Source: an uncultured Gemmiger sp. (GTDB lineage: Bacteria > Bacillota > Clostridia > Oscillospirales > Ruminococcaceae). Taken from it: a stretch of 39,683 nucleotides of DNA. Location: contig CALXHO010000107.1 of NCBI GenBank assembly GCA_944388125.1, forward strand, positions 1 through 39,683. Reading direction: 5' to 3'. This document shows positions 34,274 through 39,683 of the stretch, in pieces. The notes under the pieces are model-generated. The model did no database searches and was not told where the DNA came from. It saw only the letters and a list, made by a program, of their open reading frames with translations. Positions within the stretch are counted from its first letter, which is position 1; every line of letters begins with the position of its first letter. The position numbers were made by a program, and so were the translations under genes.

Positions 34274-34303
34274 AGCCTTCCCGACACCGGGGAGGCTTTT
34301 TCT
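34274..34303 (+). terminator. Intrinsic terminator after tsaD
   Basis: The arms AGCCTTCCC and GGGGAGGCT around a 6-nt loop are followed by TTTTTCTTTT. Confidence 0.8.
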
Positions 34304-34446
34304 TTTGTGCTCTTGTTTTGGTCTTCCGCTTTCTTGTGGATGTTGTCAAATGTAGAAGGACCTTTCTTTCCCGCATTTTTTCTTCCTCTGGCGAATACAC
34401 TGAAAAAGCCCGGAGAACCCGCTGCCTTTGGACAAGGAGGCCCTGC

Positions 34447-35316
34447 ATGAAAACGGTGATCTATCTCGACGTTCTGCTGCTGGTCAATTTTCTTGCCGGT
34501 TACTTCCTCCTTTTGGCTACCGGTCTGTTATCCGGCTGCTCAGTCCGCATTTCCCGTTTGCTGCCTGCCGCACTGCTTGCCGCGCTCTCCTCCCTGATTC
34601 TCTTTGCACCAGAGCTCCCTTACCCGTTACAGCTCCTGTATAAGTTTCTGAGCGGCAGCTGCATCATTCTGGCCGCTTTCGGGTTACGGTCGCTGCGCCG
34701 CTTCCTCTGTGCATTGTTCTGGTACGTCATGCTCAATCTGTTACTGGCAGGATTTGCTTTGCTGGCCATTTTGCAGACCGGTGCTCCTTTTGTCCAAACC
34801 AATAATCTGGCCGTCTATCTTCGCATTTCTCCGCTGCTGCTTCTGATTCTGGCCGGCCTTTGTTGCCTTGCCGTTGAAGTCATACTGCGTGTCTTGCCAC
34901 TGCGGCGGGACCCCACCCGGTCCATCGGGCTGGAACTGGAACTTTGCGGCACCAAAGTCTGTCTGCGCGCCATGTTGGACACCGGCTGCCATCTGAGCGA
35001 TCCGATCACCTGCCTGCCTGTGCTGTTGGTGAGCTTTCCAGATGCCGAGACACGGCTGCCACAGCCATTGCGGGAATTTCTGTCATCCTGGTTTGAAGGT
35101 TCGCCTCCTGATGATCCGCCGGAAGGGCTTCGCCTTCGACTCATCCCATGTACCACTGCCGAGGAATCCTCCATTCTGCCCGGCTTTGCCATCGGACGTA
35201 TGGGGCTGATCTCTTCCAGCGGCGTAGTGCCCCTCGACCGTACCGCCGTTGCCTTTTCGCGACAGAGCTTTGGCAGTGACTCCTATGAGGCTCTATATGG
35301 TTCCGATTTTTTATAA
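34447..35316 (+). CDS. spoIIGA: Sporulation sigma-E processing peptidase SpoIIGA
   Basis: SpoIIGA is a membrane aspartic protease that cleaves pro-sigma-E at the sporulation septum. The ATG at 34447 follows AAGGAGG and gives 289 residues. Five membrane segments occupy about residues 3-150, and the C-terminal cytoplasmic half carries the protease signature [20 protein letters not shown] with catalytic Asp178. A late [11 protein letters not shown] block also fits. Upstream, TGTCAAA (34344-34350) is one mismatch from a Spo0A box and TACACT (34396-34401) could be a -10; both are tentative. sigE, its substrate gene, follows after 41 nt. Confidence 0.93.
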   Translation: MKTVIYLDVLLLVNFLAGYFLLLATGLLSGCSVRISRLLPAALLAALSSLILFAPELPYPLQLLYKFLSGSCIILAAFGLRSLRRFLCALFWYVMLNLLLAGFALLAILQTGAPFVQTNNLAVYLRISPLLLLILAGLCCLAVEVILRVLPLRRDPTRSIGLELELCGTKVCLRAMLDTGCHLSDPITCLPVLLVSFPDAETRLPQPLREFLSSWFEGSPPDDPPEGLRLRLIPCTTAEESSILPGFAIGRMGLISSSGVVPLDRTAVAFSRQSFGSDSYEALYGSDFL

Positions 35317-35357
35317 ACCGTTTTTCCCGTGCCAACGATGGAAGGAGGTTCGTTTCC

Positions 35358-36068
35358 ATGAATTTTGATCAGATCAGAGCCCAATTGTACCGTTTTCTTC
35401 TGAGACTGAGCACTCCCCAGACATTGCATTACATCAACGGACCGGATACCTTGCCGCCGCCGCTTTCCCCCGACGAGGAACGCAGAGTCTTTGCAGAGCT
35501 GGCTGCAGGCCATTCCAGCGCGCGGGATATCCTGATCACACATAATCTGCGCCTTGTCGTGTACATCGCCAAAAAATTTGAAAGCGCATCTGCCGGCGTG
35601 GAGGACATGATTTCTATTGGGACCATCGGTCTCATCAAAGCAGTCAATACCTTTGAGCCGGAAAAGAACATCAAACTGGCCACCTATGCCAGCCGCTGCA
35701 TCGAGAATGAGATTCTCATGTATCTGCGCAAAGGCTCCAATCGAAGGCAGGACGCCAGTATTGATGAGCCTCTCAACACTGATTCGGACGGCAACGAGTT
35801 GTTGCTTGTGGATGTCCTTGTCAGCGAGGATGCCCAGGTGGGTGAGGCGCTGGAGCGCAATGCCGAACGCGTTGCTCTGCGCCGCGCCGTGGAGCAACTG
35901 GCTCCAAGAGAACGGCAGATCATGGAGCTTCGCTTTGGTCTGAACGGAGGCACAGAACATACGCAGAAAGAAGTGGCTGATATGATCGGCATTTCCCAAA
36001 GTTACATCTCACGCCTGGAAAAACGCATCATCAAACGCCTGCGCCGTGAAATGGAAGCCGTAGTCTGA
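35358..36068 (+). CDS. sigE: Sporulation sigma factor SigE (as pro-protein)
   Basis: SigE drives early mother-cell transcription. The 236-residue product starts after GGAAGGAGG and has a hydrophilic/hydrophobic head (about 1-30) that would be the pro-sequence removed by SpoIIGA. Region 2 follows ([48 protein letters not shown]). Region 4 is [28 protein letters not shown], with LRFGLNGG before it. All match SigE closely. It forms an operon with spoIIGA and is closed by a strong terminator, unlike the Bacillus order where sigG follows directly on the same strand without an inverted gene. Confidence 0.95.
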   Translation: MNFDQIRAQLYRFLLRLSTPQTLHYINGPDTLPPPLSPDEERRVFAELAAGHSSARDILITHNLRLVVYIAKKFESASAGVEDMISIGTIGLIKAVNTFEPEKNIKLATYASRCIENEILMYLRKGSNRRQDASIDEPLNTDSDGNELLLVDVLVSEDAQVGEALERNAERVALRRAVEQLAPRERQIMELRFGLNGGTEHTQKEVADMIGISQSYISRLEKRIIKRLRREMEAVV

Positions 36069-36095
36069 TCCGCACAGCATTCCTTGCGTTGTAAG

Positions 36096-36136
36096 AAAAA
36101 AGCCTGTGGAGCCTTCCCGGTTCCGCAGGCTTTTTT
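36096..36136. terminator. Bidirectional terminator between sigE and the inverted membrane-protein gene
   Basis: The arms AAAAAAGCCTGtGGA and TCCGCAGGCTTTTTT (one G-T pair) lie between convergent stops. Confidence 0.9.
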
Positions 36137-36140
36137 CTCA

Positions 36141-36671
36141 TCAATTGTATACCGCGTTGGATTGCGTGATAAACTGCTGGGATACCCCTCCCATGAGGGT
36201 CATTTCCGATCCTGGAGCAAATACCGCATAGTCAAAGCCATTCTTGGTCCAGTTAAAGACCGAAGCACGGCCTGGAGACTGCTGCAGGGTGACATCCACC
36301 TCACCCACCGGATAACTGCCCAGGCTCTCGTAATCGTAGGCAGCATATTTCTCCGGCACCTGAAGGTTCCCAGCCGGGGCCACCCGGAAAGTGATATCGT
36401 CGCTGTACGCAACGGCGTATTCAATTTCGGCAATCTCCCCATCCACCAGCCAATAGCGTGTCGGTGTCAGAATATCATCATCCGGGATGCTCTCAACCCG
36501 AAATCCTGCAGAACGTGTGTAGTCCGGTTCTGCATATTCGACGTGGACCTCGCGCGTCTGATGTTTGGCAGTGCGCATTGCACGAACCACTGCCGCCAAA
36601 GCAATTGCCAGCCCAACCGACAATGCCACAAAAACAGAAAGCAGGATCAGCCATATCATTGTTTGCTCCAT
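36141..36671 (-). CDS. Membrane-anchored protein of unknown function between sigE and sigG
   Basis: The ATG at 36671 follows GGGAGGGG and gives 176 residues. One N-terminal membrane segment (about 5-30) is followed by an extracytoplasmic beta-rich domain: YWLVDGEIAEIEYAVAYSDD, ITFRVAPAG and VFNWTKNGFDYAVFAPG. The last block loosely recalls DUF4367-type domains found in anti-sigma-factor contexts, but I cannot assign it. The gene is inverted between sigE and sigG, and its start region overlaps the sigG upstream region, so the two promoters face each other. A sporulation role is suggested only by position. Confidence 0.8.
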   Translation of the reverse strand: MEQTMIWLILLSVFVALSVGLAIALAAVVRAMRTAKHQTREVHVEYAEPDYTRSAGFRVESIPDDDILTPTRYWLVDGEIAEIEYAVAYSDDITFRVAPAGNLQVPEKYAAYDYESLGSYPVGEVDVTLQQSPGRASVFNWTKNGFDYAVFAPGSEMTLMGGVSQQFITQSNAVYN

Positions 36672-36799
36672 TGTTCACCCCTCCCTCTTCGCCATATTAT
36701 GCTGTTCCCTGGCTGTACGTTCGAGAGCTGGAAATATTTTTCTGTCTGCCGCCCCTCCTGGAAGCCCATACTGTTTTTACGAACAGGAGGATGCAAGAA

Positions 36800-37579
36800 A
36801 TGTATGCAGGAAAAGTTGAAATCTGTGGGGTGAACACCGCCCAGCTCCCCGTTCTCAGTGAGAAAGAAAAAGGCGAGCTCTTGGCTGCCGCCCGCAATGG
36901 AGATAGCAACGCCCGGCAGCAGATGATTCAGGGCAACCTGCGCTTGGTGCTGAGTGTGGTGCAGAAGTTTTCCGGACGCGGTGAAAATCTGGATGATCTG
37001 TTTCAGGTGGGGTGCATCGGCCTGATCAAGGCAATTGACCATTTCAATCCCGACTTGAACGTACGCTTTTCCACCTATGGTGTCCCCATGATTGTGGGCG
37101 AGATCCGACGTTTTCTTCGGGATAACAATCCAGTCCGAGTCAGTCGTTCCATCCGGGATCTTGCTTACAAATCCATGCAGGCACGGGAACTGTTGCAGCA
37201 AAAGAGCGGGCACGAGCCCCATATCAGCGAAATTGCAGAAACAGTCGGTGCCTCTCCGGAAAGCGTGGCTATGGCGCTGGAATCGGTGATTGAACCGGCC
37301 AGCCTGTACGAATCTGCCTACTCGGACGGAGATGATTCGGTTTCCATTATGGACCAGGTCAACGAAGGCAGCAACGAAGAAAGCTGGATCAGTGACATCA
37401 TGTTCCGTGACACGGTACAGGCACTGAGTCCGCGGGAGAAAAAAATCATCTCTCTGCGATATCTCGGCGGCAAAACACAGATGCAGGTTGCCCGGGAGAT
37501 TGGCATCAGTCAGGCTCAAGTCAGCCGCCTGGAAAAACACGCTCTGCGTCAGATCAAGGAACAAATTTCTACCTGCTGA
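36800..37579 (+). CDS. sigG: Sporulation sigma factor SigG
   Basis: SigG drives late forespore transcription. The ATG at 36800 lies 9 nt after GGAGG and gives 259 residues; the ATG at 36791 abuts the ribosome site and the longer frame from 36458 is not coding. The start VEICGVNTAQLPVLSEKE is the SigG signature (VEICGVDTSKLPVL in Bacillus). Region 2 has GNLRLVLSVVQKFSGRGENLDDLFQVGCIGL and IRRFLRDNNPVRVSRSIRDLA. Region 4 ends TQMQVAREIGISQAQVSRLEKHALRQI. A possible sigma-F-type -10 (GGAAATATTT at 36728-36737) lies upstream without a clear -35. Confidence 0.96.
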   Translation: MYAGKVEICGVNTAQLPVLSEKEKGELLAAARNGDSNARQQMIQGNLRLVLSVVQKFSGRGENLDDLFQVGCIGLIKAIDHFNPDLNVRFSTYGVPMIVGEIRRFLRDNNPVRVSRSIRDLAYKSMQARELLQQKSGHEPHISEIAETVGASPESVAMALESVIEPASLYESAYSDGDDSVSIMDQVNEGSNEESWISDIMFRDTVQALSPREKKIISLRYLGGKTQMQVAREIGISQAQVSRLEKHALRQIKEQISTC

Positions 37580-37596
37580 TACGCTTGCAAAATATG

Positions 37597-37638
37597 AAAA
37601 GCCGCTCCACAGGAGGCTTCTGACCGGGAGCGGCTTTT
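37597..37638 (+). terminator. Intrinsic terminator after sigG
   Basis: The arms AAAAGCCGCTCC and GGAGCGGCTTTT lie 18 bp after the sigG stop. Confidence 0.8.
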
Positions 37639-38016
37639 CCCATCGCATTTTGTGAGACAAGAGAAAAGAGTAGTGAGATGGTTAGGCAGTGTCGACCGTT
37701 TTGCGAAATCGGTTTGCAACCTCTGGAATAAATGAAGCCTGGCAGCAAGGGAGATGTTCTCAAGAGCCACCTTCCGACGTTTCATGCGCCATGTTTTTCT
37801 TGTTGCCCCACTGGATACCAGCCACATGATCCAACCGGACACGGACAAATGGCAGAATTATCGTCACAGAAACTGCCCACTACACAAAGTGCAGCGGCGT
37901 ATTTCCCGGTTCAGCCTCTTAATGACATTGTTGGTTTGGATGCGGGTTCTACCTTATCCAGCTTGACAAGTCAAATTGTCGGAAGTTCAGCTAGAACCAC
38001 AGACATGCGGATACAG

Positions 38017-38058
38017 AAATGTCCCAATGAGAACTTGTAGCCTCTCATCGGGACATTT
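38017..38058 (-). terminator. Hairpin downstream of the small unknown gene
   Basis: The arms AAATGTCCC.ATGAGA and TCTCAT.GGGACATTT lie 4 bp after the minus-strand stop at 38063. The T run is short, so termination strength is uncertain. Confidence 0.55.
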
Positions 38059-38062
38059 GCTT

Positions 38063-38359
38063 TCAGTAATTCAGAACTTCTTCGGGAATCATCATGGCTG
38101 TGAGAATGCTATCAAGACGACTACCGATATTACATAAAGCCATATCCCGCTTGACTTCCTCTTCATCCAATTCACTGAATATACGCCCTTTTTCGATGGC
38201 TTTAATTTCTTCAAAGACAGAATCAATTCTTTTATTGCACTCACCAATAATGGCTCTTCTCTCCTCAGCAGACATGCTCCGTGCCATATTAGCAGCATCA
38301 AGCATTAATTGATTGGAAGAAACCTCTTTGGCAAGCATCTCATCAAGATTAAAATCCAT
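38063..38359 (-). CDS. Small helical protein of unknown function
   Basis: The ATG at 38359 follows GGAGG at 6-nt spacing and gives 98 residues; an upstream ATG at 38374 overlaps the ribosome site. The product is acidic, almost entirely helical by composition, with no membrane segment, Cys motif or recognised domain: MDFNLDEMLAKEV, then SMSAEERRAIIGECNKRIDSVFEEI and a second charged helix. I do not recognise the family. A TATAAT on the minus strand (38448-38443) may be its -10. It lies at the edge of a repeat-rich, gene-poor region with higher A+T than the rest of the window, which suggests acquired DNA. Confidence 0.7.
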   Translation of the reverse strand: MDFNLDEMLAKEVSSNQLMLDAANMARSMSAEERRAIIGECNKRIDSVFEEIKAIEKGRIFSELDEEEVKRDMALCNIGSRLDSILTAMMIPEEVLNY

Positions 38360-38671
38360 ATCTATCCTCCACATCTACAAGAAAACGAGTACACCGACAC
38401 CCATAGCATCACGTGCACTCGCTCGAATTCAAAAACAAACACATTATAGTTTACAATGTATTTTATCATACAAAAGTCTATTCGTAAATAGCAAAATTCA
38501 TACGACTGAGATGTGATTTTCCAGTATGACTATCCAAAATACAATTGAGCTGACCATCTATACTATACGAGCAACTTCCTTTGTTTCAAACATCAAAGGC
38601 TTATAAAACATTCCTTCTTTAAAGAATTTTTTGATTCAGATGTCGCTATACAGCCCCCGCTCGCAGTTTTA
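38360..38671. other. Gene-free A+T-rich stretch
   Basis: Apart from the possible -10 of the small gene (38443-38448) I see no gene, RNA or strong structure in this interval. Confidence 0.45.
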
Positions 38672-38804
38672 GTTTTACAAAAAACAATCTAACCTCCCTT
38701 CGTTTTTACAAAAACCCCAATTTTCCGGAAAACGGCCCCATTTTTTGTAAAAATAGTCCGATTCCTTCGAGTTTTACAAAAAACATTCTTATTTTTTGTG
38801 AAAC
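38672..38804. repeat. Cluster of alternating direct and inverted TTTTACAAAAAA repeats
   Basis: Five copies of a ~14-bp motif are visible. Direct copies lie at 38672-38685, 38702-38715 and 38771-38784. Inverted copies lie at 38740-38753 and 38790-38804. Spacing is mostly about 30 bp, with short G+C-rich inserts between. The inverted copies could pair with the direct ones. The units are too short and too irregular for CRISPR repeats. Confidence 0.6.
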
Positions 38805-38854
38805 AGCCCATTTCAGGCCATTTTTTTGCAGAAAGATCGTTTTTGTAATTTATA

Positions 38855-39299
38855 TGTTTAGGGACAAAATAATTTGTCACGAAGTGCGCGCTAATTCGTC
38901 ATGAACGGGGAAAAGAGAGCGGATAAAGAGGCTTGAATCGCCCGTAAACAGGGCGAAAAATATGTAGGAGGGCGTCTTGTGGGAGGCGCCGGCTGCCGGA
39001 GTGGATGGGCCTGCCAGCGGGTATTTTGAGGAATGATAGGGATAGATGATGGGCTTTGTTGCTCTCTCGGAGAGAATAATAGCCGAATAACTGTAGAATA
39101 TTTGCGGTTTCCGATGCGTTCCCAGCTTACCCATGAAAGGCGGCGCGGGCGGGGTATCGGAGTATTTGAAGAACTTTGGTCCCCTCCCCTTTCTGACAAA
39201 CAAAAAAAGAGTAGTGCGAGGAAAAACCTCTACACTACTCTATGCGTCCTTATGACAAATTATTTTTGCTTCTGTGACAATTTAATTTGCCCCTGGACA
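38855..39299. mobile_element. Non-autonomous IS21-end-like element, copy A (445 bp)
   Basis: The left end begins TGTTTAGGGACAAAATAA, and the right end, read inward, begins TGTCCAGGGGCAAATTAA. The two align over about 45 bp. Each end carries two TAATTTGTCA-type boxes about 20 bp apart (left 38870-38879 and 38892-38901), the layout known for IS21-family ends. No transposase fits inside; the open frames present have no ribosome site. A hairpin near 39209-39240 acts as a minus-strand terminator. Copy B starts 5 bp after this copy ends. Family assignment is by end structure only. Confidence 0.6.
39202..39240 (-). terminator. Minus-strand intrinsic terminator inside repeat copy A
   Basis: The arms GAGTAGTG and CACTACTC, with an inner GAGG/CCTC stem, are followed on the minus strand by seven T residues. 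The same sequence begins in copy B at the window's right end. Confidence 0.75.
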
Positions 39300-39304
39300 A
39301 CGAT

Positions 39305-39683
39305 TGTTTAGGGGCAACATAATTTGTCACGAAGTGCGTGTTAATTTGTCAAAGAAGGGGGAAAAAGAAGAAGGATGAAGAGGTTTGAATCGCTCGTGAG
39401 CAGAGCGAGAAATATGTAGGGAGCGCCTGGTGGGAGGCGCCGGCTGCTGGGGGTGGATGGGGCCTCCCGGCGGGGATTTTAAGGAATGATTGGGATAGAT
39501 GAAGAGCTTTGTTGTCGTTCCTCGAAGAGAATAATTAACGATTAGTCGATGAATAATTGCGGCTTCCGATGCGTTTCCCGCTCACCCATGAAAGGCGGCG
39601 CGGGCTGGGTATCGGAGTATTTGAAGAACTTTGGTCCCCTCCCCTTTCTGACAAACAAAAAAAGAGTAGTGCGAGGAAAAACC
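39305..39683. mobile_element. Non-autonomous IS21-end-like element, copy B (cut by window end)
   Basis: It begins TGTTTAGGGGCAACATAA and follows copy A in the same orientation at an offset of 450-455 bp. Similarity runs to the end of the window and is almost complete over the last 80 bases, while the middle has diverged. The 5 bases between copies (39300-39304) are of a size expected for an IS21-type target duplication, but the 5 bases before copy A do not match them. The right end is outside the window. Confidence 0.6.

Larger units (their letters stand above)
37580..38062. other. Intergenic region without a convincing gene
   Basis: After the sigG terminator about 420 bp carry several short open frames on both strands, none with a ribosome site, family motif or consistent codon use. 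The sequence might be a decayed coding remnant, but I cannot name one. It ends with the hairpin at 38017-38058. Confidence 0.5.

Noticed and set aside
37549-38040. Short overlapping frames on both strands after sigG as a transposase remnant
   Set aside because: No transposase motif or terminal repeat could be recognised, so naming one would be invention.
38672-38804. CRISPR array
   Set aside because: The repeats are only about 14 bp, alternate in orientation and have irregular short spacers, and no cas gene is present.
38877-39203. A 108-codon minus-strand frame inside repeat copy A
   Set aside because: It starts with TTG without a ribosome site, spans the element's internal structures, and the diverged copy B sequence does not suggest protein-level selection.

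Overview
The window reads as chromosomal DNA of a spore-forming Firmicute (Clostridia). The evidence is a spoIIGA-sigE-sigG locus, a Rex repressor, an HPr-like protein, a formate-tetrahydrofolate ligase, consensus sigma-A promoters and many intrinsic terminators. The moderately high G+C together with these gene types suggests the Oscillospiraceae/Ruminococcaceae (Faecalibacterium-Subdoligranulum-Gemmiger side). That placement is an inference from gene content, not from a marker search.

Left edge (1-2.5 kb): the end of an integrated mobile element. It carries a membrane protein whose C-terminus is a regular Gly-x3 repeat, and a tyrosine integrase. The element abuts the 3' end of ssrA (tmRNA), a classical integration target. 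Next on the minus strand comes a translation and DNA-repair cluster, in transcription order: SRP RNA (ffs, own promoter), dnaX, ybaB, recR, then smpB (own consensus promoter) and ssrA, so tmRNA and its protein partner are adjacent.

6.0-15.1 kb (minus strand): tepA, then an apparent operon of ftsK/spoIIIE, an exported metallo-beta-lactamase-fold protein, metF, a free-standing methionine-synthase reactivation protein, and a metH that lacks that domain. metF, the reactivator and metH make and use methyl-THF for methionine. Fhs at 20.9 kb feeds formate into the same folate pool.

15.2-23.6 kb: rex, tdk, an AraC-type regulator divergent from a PAS/degenerate GGDEF/degenerate EAL protein followed by a family-2 glycosyltransferase, then fhs, a PsiE-like membrane protein, and an HPr homologue without the phosphorylatable histidine.

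24-36 kb: tex, a YfhO-type membrane protein, a YfbR-type 5'-deoxynucleotidase, dus, polA and tsaD, then spoIIGA and sigE (mother-cell sigma factor and its processing protease). sigG follows, separated from sigE by an oppositely oriented membrane-anchored protein gene.

Right edge (37.6-39.7 kb): almost gene-free. It holds one small unknown gene, a cluster of alternating direct and inverted TTTTACAAAAAA-type repeats, and two tandem copies of a ~445-bp non-coding element. The ends of this element are imperfect inverted repeats, each with two TAATTTGTCA boxes about 20 bp apart. That layout resembles IS21-family ends, so the pair is most likely a set of non-autonomous, MITE-like elements. This and the Gly-x3 repeat protein are the least ordinary items in the window.
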